From Pseudomonadota bacterium (GTDB lineage Bacteria; Pseudomonadota; Gammaproteobacteria; Xanthomonadales; Xanthomonadaceae): a stretch of DNA of 20,125 nucleotides. Location: the NCBI GenBank assembly GCA_023399815.1, contig JAEWOJ010000014.1:1-20125 (forward strand). Reading direction: 5' to 3'. Shown piece after piece: positions 7,854 through 14,541 of the stretch (its first letter is position 1; the number at the start of each line of letters is the position of its first letter). A program made the position numbers and the translations under genes. Below the pieces are notes generated by a model that saw nothing but the letters and a program-made list of their open reading frames with translations, did not search any database and was not told the origin of the DNA.

Positions 7854-9212
7854 ATGGCTGACCTCTTCGGTTCCGTGTGGTGGATGATCGTCAGCCTCGG
7901 CGTGCTGGTGACCTTCCACGAATTCGGCCATTACTGGGTGGCCCGGCGCTGCGGGGTGAAGGTGCTGCGCTTCTCGGTCGGCTTCGGCCGGCCGCTGTGG
8001 AGCCGCCGCGGCCGCAACGGCACCGAGTTCGCCATCGCCGCGATCCCGCTCGGCGGCTACGTGAAGATGCTCGACGAGCGCGAGGTCGAAGTCCCCGCCG
8101 GCGAGCGCGCGGTGGCCTTCAACAACAAGAGCGTGTGGCAGCGCATCGCCATCGTCGCCGCGGGCCCGGCCGCCAACCTGCTGCTGTGCATCGCCCTGCT
8201 GTGGGCGATGTTCGTGATCGGCCGCCAGGACTACTCGGCCACGCTCGGCCGCGCTACCGGCATGGCCGCGCAGGCCGGCTTCGGCACCGGCGACCGCATC
8301 CTCGACGTGGACGGCCGCACCGTCGCCACCTGGGCCGAGGCCAGCATGGCCCTCACCACCGCCGCGATGGACCGCCAGGACGCCCGCGTGCGGGTGCTCG
8401 ACACCCTGGACAACGAGCGCACCCGCGTGCTGCCGCTGTCCACCCTGCCGGCCGGCTTCGACGAGCGCACGGTGCCGGTGCAGGCCGGCCTGGTCTGGCA
8501 GTTCTGGCTGCAGCCGGCCCAGGTCGAGACGGTGGCCGAAGGCTCGGCCGCCAGCGGCCAGCTGCGGCGCGGCGACCTGATCCTGGCCATCGACGGGCAG
8601 CGCGTGGAAAGCGCCGACCAGGTCGCGCCGCTGGTGCAGCAGCTGGGCGAGCGCGGCGGCCCGGGCATGATCGAGGTCGAGCGTGGCGGCCAGCGCCTGG
8701 CGCTGGAACTGCAGCCGCACAAGGCCCCCGGCGAGACGGGCAAGGCGCGCTGGCTGATCGGCGTGGGCTTCGTCACCGGCCAGGCGCCGGCCTACGACGC
8801 CCGCCAGCAGTACGGGCCGCTGGCAGCGCTGCCGGCGGCCGTGCGCGAGACCGGCAGGCTGGCGTCCGATTCGTTGGGCATGATGCGGCGCATGCTCACC
8901 GGCCATGCCTCGGTCAAGAACATTTCCGGGCCGATCACCATCGCCCGCGTCGCCAATGCCTCGGCCACGCGCGGCGTGGACTGGTTCCTGTACTTCCTGG
9001 CGCTGCTGTCGCTGAGCCTGTGCATCATCAACCTGCTGCCGATCCCGATCTTGGACGGTGGGCACCTGCTGTATTACCTTATCGAGTTGGTCAAGGGCAG
9101 CCCGTTGAGCGAGCGCGCCATGGCCGCCGGGCAGTACGTCGGCCTGGCGCTGCTGGCCGGGCTGATGGGGCTGGCGTTCTACAACGACATCCTCGGCCTG
9201 GTCCCGCGATGA
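7854..9212 (+). CDS. rseP: RIP metalloprotease RseP (site-2 protease)
   Basis: RseP is the inner-membrane zinc protease that cuts the anti-sigma factor RseA after DegS and removes remnant signal peptides, so it controls the sigma-E envelope-stress response. The 452-residue product is family length (E. coli 450). The zinc site HEFGH (His22, Glu23, His26) is in the first membrane segment, and the third ligand is in PIPILDGGHLLYYLIE (Asp401). Two periplasmic PDZ domains lie between, around residues 110-200 and 210-295; the second has GDLILAIDGQRV. The conserved GYVKMLDE and NISGPITIAR segments are present. ATG 7854 lies 26 nt after dxr. An ATG overlapping its stop (9209) is in frame with bamA. 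Confidence 0.97.
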   Translation: MADLFGSVWWMIVSLGVLVTFHEFGHYWVARRCGVKVLRFSVGFGRPLWSRRGRNGTEFAIAAIPLGGYVKMLDEREVEVPAGERAVAFNNKSVWQRIAIVAAGPAANLLLCIALLWAMFVIGRQDYSATLGRATGMAAQAGFGTGDRILDVDGRTVATWAEASMALTTAAMDRQDARVRVLDTLDNERTRVLPLSTLPAGFDERTVPVQAGLVWQFWLQPAQVETVAEGSAASGQLRRGDLILAIDGQRVESADQVAPLVQQLGERGGPGMIEVERGGQRLALELQPHKAPGETGKARWLIGVGFVTGQAPAYDARQQYGPLAALPAAVRETGRLASDSLGMMRRMLTGHASVKNISGPITIARVANASATRGVDWFLYFLALLSLSLCIINLLPIPILDGGHLLYYLIELVKGSPLSERAMAAGQYVGLALLAGLMGLAFYNDILGLVPR

Positions 9213-9283
9213 ACTTTTCTCCGCTGACGTCGTCATACGCCGGCACCCACGCAACAATGAAATCGAATCCAACCGGACGTGAC

Positions 9284-11749
9284 ATGACGCGACTTCCCAA
9301 TCGCCGCCTGCTTGCCCTCGCCCTCGCCGCCGGCCTGGCAGCGCCTGCGCTCGCGCAGGCGGCCGAGCCCTTCACCGCCAGCGACATCCGCGTGGACGGC
9401 CTGCAGCGCATCTCCTCCGGTACCGTCTTCACCTACCTGCCGGTGGAACGTGGCGACCGCGTCGACGACGCCAAGATCGGCGACACCATCCGCGCGCTGT
9501 ACAAGACCGGCTTCTTCGAGGACGTGCAGCTGGACCGCCAGGGCGACATCCTCGTGGTCACGGTCAAGGAACGGCCGGCGATCAACAAGCTGACCGTCAC
9601 CGGCAACAAGGACATCAAGAGCGAGCAGCTGCTCAAGGGCCTGAGCGACATCGGCCTGAGCGAGGGCGGCACCTTCGACCGCCTGAGCCTGGACCGCGTG
9701 ACCCAGGAGCTGCGCCGCCAGTACAACGACCGCGGCAAGTACAACGTCGAGATCACCCCGACGGTGAGCCCGCTGGACCGCAACCGCGTCGACGTCGCCA
9801 TCGCCGTCAAGGAAGGCAAGGCGGCCAAGATCCGCCACGTCAACCTGGTCGGCACCGAGAAGTTCGAGGCCACGGACATCCTCGACACCTGGGAATCCAA
9901 GGAGCACAACTGGGCCTCGTGGTACCGCCGCGACGACCAGTACTCCAAGGAGAAGCTGTCCGGCGACCTGGAGAAGCTCAACTCCTGGTACCTGGACCGC
10001 GGCTACGTCGATTTCAGCGTCGATTCCACCCAGGTCTCGATCAGCCCCGACAAGCGCGACATGTTCATCACCGCCGGCGTGAGCGAGGGCGAGCAGTACA
10101 AGATCTCCGAGATCAAGGTCACCGGCGAGACCATCCTGCCGCAGGAGGACGTCGAGCGCATGGTGTTCCAGAAGGCCGGCGACACCTTCTCGCGCGGCCT
10201 GCTGGAATTCAGCGCCGACGCCATCACCGGCAGCCTGTCCAACATCGGCTACGCCTTCGCCAAGGTCAATCCGATCCCGACCAGCAACCGCGCCGAGCGC
10301 ACGGTGGCGGTCAACATGCAGGTGGTGCCCGGCCCGCGCGTGTCGGTGCGCCGCATCGTGTTCAAGGGCAATACCCGCACCGCCGACGAGGTGCTGCGCC
10401 GCGAGATGCGCCAGTTCGAGAACGCCTGGTACTCGCAGGCGGCGATCGACCGTTCCAAGATCCGCCTGCAGCGCCTGGGCTATTTCGAGTCGGTCGACGT
10501 CGAGACCTCCCCGGTCACCGGCAGCAACGACCAGGTCGACGTGGTCTACGACGTCAAGGAGACCACCTCCGGCAGCTTCGTGTTCGGCCTGGGCTACTCG
10601 CAGTCCTACGGCATGACCACCTCGGTGCAGCTGTCGCAGAACAACTTCCTGGGCGGCGGCAACCGCGTCTCGGTCGAGGCCTCGCGCAGCAGCTACCTGC
10701 AGCGCTACGGCTTCTCCTACCTGAACCCGTACTTCACCGACGACGGCGTGTCGCTGGGCTACAACCTGTCCTGGCGCGAACTGGACTACTCGGACTTCAA
10801 CACCGCCCAGTACAACAGCACCAACGGCGCCGCGCAGATGGTGTTCGGCGTGCCGATCACCGAGAACGACAGCTTCTCGCTGATGTTCGGCATCGACAGC
10901 AACCAGATCACCACCTACAGCGGCTACACCCCGAAATCGATCATCGACTACATCGATGCGGTGGGGACGCGCACCTTCCACTCCTGGCGCACCGAGCTGG
11001 GCTGGGCGCGCGACACCCGCAACGACTACTTCATGCCCACGCGCGGCCTGTACCAGCGCCTGGGCCTGGAAATGACCCTGCCCGGCTCCACCGCCGAGTA
11101 CTACAAGCTCAGCTACCAGATCTCCAAGTACTGGCCGATCCTGCCGTCGCTGGTGATCAACACCCGCGCCGAGTTCGGCTACGGCGATTCCTATGGCAAG
11201 GACAAGGTCCGCGACATCTGCTGGAACGTGATCCCGGGTACGCCCGGCACGCCGGCCGACGGCGACACGCCGGCGGTGCCCGGCACCGCGGACACCACCG
11301 AGGTGGTGGACTGCGCGACCAACCCGACCGCCAACCACCGCCAGGTCGTCGCCTCCGGGCTGCCGTTCTTCGAGAACTTCTACGCCGGCGGCACCAACTC
11401 GGTGCGCGGTTTCCGCGACAACACCCTGGGCCCGCGTTCGGAGATCATCGGCGGCTACTACCGCGGCCAGCCGCTGGGCGGCGCGGTGAAGACCACCGGC
11501 TCGGTCGAAGCCTATTTCCCGAAGCTGTTCGACAGCCCGTCGGCGCGCGTCTCGGCCTTCGTCGACTTCGGCAACGTCTACAGCGGCACCAAGGAATTCG
11601 ATGCGGGCGAGCTGCGCGCATCGGCCGGCGTCGCGCTGCTGTGGCGCGCCCCGGTGGGCCCGATCTCGATCAGCTACGCCTTCCCGTTCAAGAAGAAGGA
11701 AGGCGACGAGATCGAGCGTCTGCAGTTCACCTTCGGCGGGCAGTTCTGA
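9284..11749 (+). CDS. bamA: outer membrane protein assembly factor BamA
   Basis: BamA is the Omp85 insertase at the core of the BAM complex. With the chosen start it has 821 residues. The start is ATG 9284 because it gives a clean signal peptide: a basic MTRLPNRR, a hydrophobic stretch rich in Leu and Ala, and probable cleavage after ALAQA. In-frame ATGs at 9257 and 9209 would add 9 or 25 residues before the signal peptide. Five POTRA domains follow (first about 28-100, KTGFFEDVQL typical). The beta-barrel starts around 430. The lid motif VRGF is at 707-710, and the C-terminus ends in the beta-signal FTFGGQF. A Gly/Pro/Thr-rich segment bracketed by Cys646 and Cys677 lies upstream of VRGF. No skp gene follows; a repeat cluster separates it from lpxD. 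Confidence 0.95.
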   Translation: MTRLPNRRLLALALAAGLAAPALAQAAEPFTASDIRVDGLQRISSGTVFTYLPVERGDRVDDAKIGDTIRALYKTGFFEDVQLDRQGDILVVTVKERPAINKLTVTGNKDIKSEQLLKGLSDIGLSEGGTFDRLSLDRVTQELRRQYNDRGKYNVEITPTVSPLDRNRVDVAIAVKEGKAAKIRHVNLVGTEKFEATDILDTWESKEHNWASWYRRDDQYSKEKLSGDLEKLNSWYLDRGYVDFSVDSTQVSISPDKRDMFITAGVSEGEQYKISEIKVTGETILPQEDVERMVFQKAGDTFSRGLLEFSADAITGSLSNIGYAFAKVNPIPTSNRAERTVAVNMQVVPGPRVSVRRIVFKGNTRTADEVLRREMRQFENAWYSQAAIDRSKIRLQRLGYFESVDVETSPVTGSNDQVDVVYDVKETTSGSFVFGLGYSQSYGMTTSVQLSQNNFLGGGNRVSVEASRSSYLQRYGFSYLNPYFTDDGVSLGYNLSWRELDYSDFNTAQYNSTNGAAQMVFGVPITENDSFSLMFGIDSNQITTYSGYTPKSIIDYIDAVGTRTFHSWRTELGWARDTRNDYFMPTRGLYQRLGLEMTLPGSTAEYYKLSYQISKYWPILPSLVINTRAEFGYGDSYGKDKVRDICWNVIPGTPGTPADGDTPAVPGTADTTEVVDCATNPTANHRQVVASGLPFFENFYAGGTNSVRGFRDNTLGPRSEIIGGYYRGQPLGGAVKTTGSVEAYFPKLFDSPSARVSAFVDFGNVYSGTKEFDAGELRASAGVALLWRAPVGPISISYAFPFKKKEGDEIERLQFTFGGQF

Positions 11750-11762
11750 CGAACTGCGCATA

Positions 11763-12000
11763 GAGCCCCTCTCCCCCGGGGCGAGACCGCGCGGCTTGCG
11801 CGCCACTGGTGCGCGTGCGATGGAGCGCCCGCGCCCGCTGGCGTGGGCGGGGGCGCGAAGCGGGGGGTGGGATGAGGGTCGGGAGCGAAGCCCTCGATAC
11901 CTCTGAGCACGTGTGGCTTCGCCCATTCCCTCATCCGCCCCTGCGGGGCACCTTCTCCCGATGGGAGAAGGGAACAGCGGCCACGACGCGCATTGAGCGC
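11763..12000 (+). repeat. dispersed copy of the pyrH-frr repeat unit, with an internal insertion
   Basis: This unit begins 14 bases after the bamA stop. It matches the array units after pyrH in the same orientation: the opening CCCCTCTCCC arm, the GAAGCC / GGCTTCGCCC inner arms, the apical segment and the closing arm. A run of 52 bases (11927-11978) is identical to 3945-3996. About 85 bp are inserted in the first arm (around 11782-11866), including a GC-rich hairpin with 11-bp arms (11826-11836 / 11845-11855, one mismatch). It ends in a segment (11977-12007) very like the pyrH 3' end, ACGCGCATTGAGCGCGT, itself a hairpin. Confidence 0.85.
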
Positions 12001-12071
12001 GTAGGTCGGGGCTACGCCCCCGACGTGCAGGCATCAGGCATGAAGCAGTCGGGGATGTAACCCCGACCTAC
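12001..12071. repeat. inverted pair of GTAG-type REP hairpins
   Basis: The left element is GTAG followed by the stem GTCGGGG / CCCCGAC (12005-12011 / 12018-12024). The right element is its mirror: stem GTCGGGG / CCCCGAC (12048-12054 / 12061-12067) followed by CTAC. They are separated by 23 bp. A GTAG head plus a short hairpin is the hallmark of the REP class mobilised by RAYT (TnpA-REP) transposases in Stenotrophomonas and relatives, and the inverted pairing is the BIME arrangement. Confidence 0.75.
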
Positions 12072-12190
12072 GAGCCCCTCTCCCCGCGGGAGAGGGGTTG
12101 GGGTGAGGGCGAGGCCGCGGCGATATCCGATCGTGGAGTGCGCTCCCTCTCCCCCAGCCGGCGCTTCGCGCCACCTTCTCCTGGCGGGAG
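12072..12190 (+). repeat. diverged partial copy of the palindromic unit
   Basis: GAGCCCCTCTCCCCGCGGG and GAGAGGGGTTGGGGTGAGGG repeat the first arm of the array unit. The middle (GAGGCCGCGGCGATATCC) is unlike the other copies, and the closing arm is degenerate (CTCCCTCTCCC..CACCTTCTCCTGGCGGGAGG). It is therefore an older or differently assembled member of the same family. Confidence 0.7.
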
Positions 12191-12197
12191 GAGGAAT

Positions 12198-12225
12198 GCG
12201 GTCATGCACCATGCCGCATGACCGC
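12198..12225. promoter_or_regulatory. perfect 10-bp inverted repeat upstream of lpxD
   Basis: GCGGTCATGC (12198-12207) and GCATGACCGC (12216-12225) are exact reverse complements around an 8-nt centre. The right arm covers the proposed lpxD -35 (12218-12223). It may be a repressor operator or an mRNA/DNA hairpin. It does not match the REP sequences beside it. Confidence 0.5.
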
Positions 12226-12253
12226 GCCACTTCCAGACGCTAAACTCCCGGCG
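12218..12253 (+). promoter_or_regulatory. candidate sigma-70 promoter for lpxD, predicting a leaderless mRNA
   Basis: ATGACC (12218-12223, four of six to TTGACA), a 17-bp spacer, and TAAACT (12241-12246, four of six to TATAAT) place the transcription start about 7 bases further on, at the G of the GTG start codon (12253). No ribosome-binding site is visible before that codon, which agrees with leaderless translation. Confidence 0.45.
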
Positions 12254-13275
12254 TGAATACTCCGACCCATACCGCACAGGAACTGGCCGACCGCTTCGGC
12301 CTGCAGGTCCATGGCGACCCGTCCGTGGCCATCCAGGGCGTGGCCACGCTGGCCCATGCCGGCCCCGGCCAGCTGACCTTCCTCGCCAACCCGCGCTACC
12401 GCGCGCAGCTGGCCGGCAGCCAGGCCTCGATCGTGGTGCTGCGCGCCGACGACGCCGAGGCCGCGCCCGGCACGGCGCTGGTCGCCAAGGACCCCTACAC
12501 CACCTTCGCCAAGATCGGCGCGCTGTTCGAGGCGGTGCCGCTGCGCGAGGCCGGCATCCACCCCAGCGCGGTGATCGACCCGACCGCACAGGTCGCCGCC
12601 AGCGCCCACGTCGGCCCGTTCGTCAGCATTGGCGCGCGCAGCGTGGTCGGCGAGAACTGCATCGTCGGCACCGGCAGCATGATCGGCGAGGACTGCACGC
12701 TGGACGCCGGCTGCGAGCTGGTCGCCCGCGTCACCCTGGTCACCCGGGTGAAGCTGGGCAAGCGCGTGCGCGTGCATCCCGGCGCGGTGCTGGGCGCCGA
12801 CGGCTTCGGCCTGGCGATGGACGCCGGCCGCTGGATCAAGGTGCCCCAGCTCGGCGGCGTGCGCATCGGCGACGACTGCGAGATCGGCGCCAACACCTGC
12901 GTGGACCGCGGCGCGCTGGAAGATACCGTGCTCGAGGAAGACGTGCGCCTGGACAACCTGGTGCAGATCGCCCACAACTGCCACATCGGCGCGCACAGCG
13001 CGATCGCCGGCTGCACCGGCATCGCCGGCAGCGCGAAGATCGGCCGCTACTGCCTGCTCGGCGGCGCGGTCGGCGTGGTCGGCCACCTGGAGATCTGCGA
13101 CCACGTCGTCGTCACCGGCAAGTCGGTGGTGCGCAACTCGATTACCGAGCCGGGCGAGTACTCGTCCGGCACCCCATTGACCGACAACCGCACGTGGCGC
13201 AAGAACGCCGCGCGCTTCAAGCAGCTCGATGCGCTGGCACGGCGCATCTTGGCTGTGAGCAAGGAGAAGGAATGA
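12253..13275 (+). CDS. lpxD: UDP-3-O-(3-hydroxyacyl)glucosamine N-acyltransferase
   Basis: LpxD adds the second hydroxyacyl chain, from acyl-ACP, to the 2-amino group in lipid A synthesis. The 340-residue product matches E. coli (341). It has an N-terminal uridine-binding domain (about 1-100, with the GPGQLTFLANPRYR block), then a left-handed beta-helix of hexapeptide repeats (about 105-310), and a short C-terminal helix. The catalytic His is in LDNLVQIAHNCHIGAH (His241; E. coli His239). KIGRYCLLGG and EPGEYSSGTPL are conserved. The start is GTG 12253; there is no earlier in-frame ATG that aligns and no ribosome-binding site. Its last codons overlap fabZ by ATGA. It begins the lpxD-fabZ-lpxA-lpxB-rnhB operon. 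Confidence 0.96.
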   Translation: MNTPTHTAQELADRFGLQVHGDPSVAIQGVATLAHAGPGQLTFLANPRYRAQLAGSQASIVVLRADDAEAAPGTALVAKDPYTTFAKIGALFEAVPLREAGIHPSAVIDPTAQVAASAHVGPFVSIGARSVVGENCIVGTGSMIGEDCTLDAGCELVARVTLVTRVKLGKRVRVHPGAVLGADGFGLAMDAGRWIKVPQLGGVRIGDDCEIGANTCVDRGALEDTVLEEDVRLDNLVQIAHNCHIGAHSAIAGCTGIAGSAKIGRYCLLGGAVGVVGHLEICDHVVVTGKSVVRNSITEPGEYSSGTPLTDNRTWRKNAARFKQLDALARRILAVSKEKE

Positions 13276-13730
13276 ACTCACCCCTGCCGCTGCCCATCGA
13301 CGTCACCACCATCCGCACGCTGATCCCGCACCGCTACCCGTTCCTGCTGGTGGACAAGGTGGTCGCGCTGGACGTGGAGGCCAAGACGATCGTCGCGCAC
13401 AAGAACGTCACCATCAACGAGCCGTTCTTCCAGGGCCATTTCCCCGGCCAGCCGATCATGCCCGGCGTGCTCATCATCGAAGCGCTGGCGCAGGCCGGCG
13501 GCGTGCTGACCCAGCTGAGCCTGGGCCGCGACGCGCAGTCCAAGCTGTTCTACCTGGTCAAGGTGGACAACGTGCGCTTCATGAAGCAGGTGATCCCCGG
13601 CGACGTGCTGGAACTGCACGTGCAGGTCAAGCGCGTGATCCGCAACATGGCCGTCTACTACGGCGAGGCCAAGGTGGACGGCGAAGTCGTGGCGCATGCC
13701 GAGGTGCTGTGCGCCGGCACCCGCGAATGA
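13272..13730 (+). CDS. fabZ: 3-hydroxyacyl-ACP dehydratase FabZ
   Basis: FabZ dehydrates 3-hydroxyacyl-ACP in fatty acid elongation. It competes with LpxA and LpxD for the hydroxyacyl-ACP pool, which explains its place between them. The 152-residue hotdog-fold protein has the catalytic pair in FFQGHFPGQPIMPGVLIIEA (His56, Glu70) and the N-terminal LIPHRYPFLLVDKV block. ATG 13272 overlaps the lpxD stop (ATGA), and AAGGAGAAGG lies just upstream, the best ribosome-binding site in this operon. lpxA follows after 19 bp. Confidence 0.98.
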   Translation: MNSPLPLPIDVTTIRTLIPHRYPFLLVDKVVALDVEAKTIVAHKNVTINEPFFQGHFPGQPIMPGVLIIEALAQAGGVLTQLSLGRDAQSKLFYLVKVDNVRFMKQVIPGDVLELHVQVKRVIRNMAVYYGEAKVDGEVVAHAEVLCAGTRE

Positions 13731-13749
13731 CCCTGGACGGAGCCCGCGC

Positions 13750-14541
13750 ATGAGCGACAGCGCCCCCATGATCCATCCCTCGGCCGTCGTCGATCCCTCG
13801 GCGAAGCTGGCCGACGACGTGCGCGTCGGCGCGTTCAGCCTGATCGGCGCCGACGTCGAGATCGGCGCCGGCACCGTCGTCGGGCCGCATTGCAGCATCC
13901 ATGGCCCGACCCGGATCGGCCGCGACAACCGCTTAATCGGCCATGCCGCCATCGGCGGCGAACCGCAGGACAAGAAGTTCGCCGGCGAACGCACCGAGCT
14001 GGTGATCGGCGACCGCAACGTGTTCCGCGAGTTCGTCACCGTCAACCGCGGCACCGGCGGCGGTGGCGGCGTCACCCGCATCGGCGACGACAACTGGCTG
14101 CTGGCCTATACCCACGTCGCCCACGATTGCCACGTCGGCAACCACTGCGTGTTCTCCAACAACACCACGCTGGCCGGCCACGTCGGCGTCGGCGACTGGG
14201 TGATCATCAGCGGCTTCGCCGGCGCCCACCAGTTCTGCCGCATCGGCGACCACGCCTTCCTCGGCATGGGGGCGCTGGTCACCGGCGACATCCCGCCGTT
14301 CACCATGGTCGGCATCGACGGTCACGGCCGCCCGCGCGGCATCAACAGCGAAGGCCTCAAGCGCCGCGGCTTCGATGCCGAGCGCATCGGCGCGATCAAG
14401 CGCGCCTACCGCACCCTGTACGTGGCCGGCGTGCCGCTGGCCGAGGCCAAGCTGCAGCTGGCCGAGCAGGCGAAGGACAGCGAGGACGTGCGGCAGATGC
14501 TGGACTTCATCGAACACGCGGACCGTCCGCTGCAGCGATGA
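13750..14541 (+). CDS. lpxA: acyl-ACP--UDP-N-acetylglucosamine O-acyltransferase
   Basis: LpxA carries out the first step of lipid A synthesis, adding a 3-hydroxyacyl chain to UDP-GlcNAc. The 263-residue product matches E. coli (262) and the residue numbering stays in register. It is a left-handed beta-helix of hexapeptide repeats (about 7-190) plus a C-terminal helical domain. The catalytic base is His125 in AYTHVAHDCHVGNHC; HQFC is at 160-163. The hydrocarbon-ruler position, Gly173 in E. coli, is Met173 here, as in Pseudomonas aeruginosa LpxA (Met169), which predicts a short (about C10) acyl chain. ATG 13750 is preceded by GGAG. The longer frame from 13696 lacks support. The stop overlaps lpxB (ATGA). 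Confidence 0.97.
   Translation: MSDSAPMIHPSAVVDPSAKLADDVRVGAFSLIGADVEIGAGTVVGPHCSIHGPTRIGRDNRLIGHAAIGGEPQDKKFAGERTELVIGDRNVFREFVTVNRGTGGGGGVTRIGDDNWLLAYTHVAHDCHVGNHCVFSNNTTLAGHVGVGDWVIISGFAGAHQFCRIGDHAFLGMGALVTGDIPPFTMVGIDGHGRPRGINSEGLKRRGFDAERIGAIKRAYRTLYVAGVPLAEAKLQLAEQAKDSEDVRQMLDFIEHADRPLQR

Noticed and set aside
7668..9272. Long antisense open frame opposite rseP (534 codons), and similar ones opposite bamA, dnaE and others
   Set aside because: In DNA this rich in GC the antisense frames stay open by composition. Their translations are low-complexity and match no family, while the sense genes are unambiguous.
11750..12252. Remnant of skp (ompH) between bamA and lpxD
   Set aside because: Many gammaproteobacteria have skp here, but this stretch is fully explained by repeats and the lpxD promoter. 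No Skp-like reading frame is visible in any frame.
13696..13749. Longer lpxA start at 13696
   Set aside because: The added residues overlap the fabZ 3' end, are not conserved, and ATG 13750 has a ribosome-binding site and gives the exact E. coli numbering.
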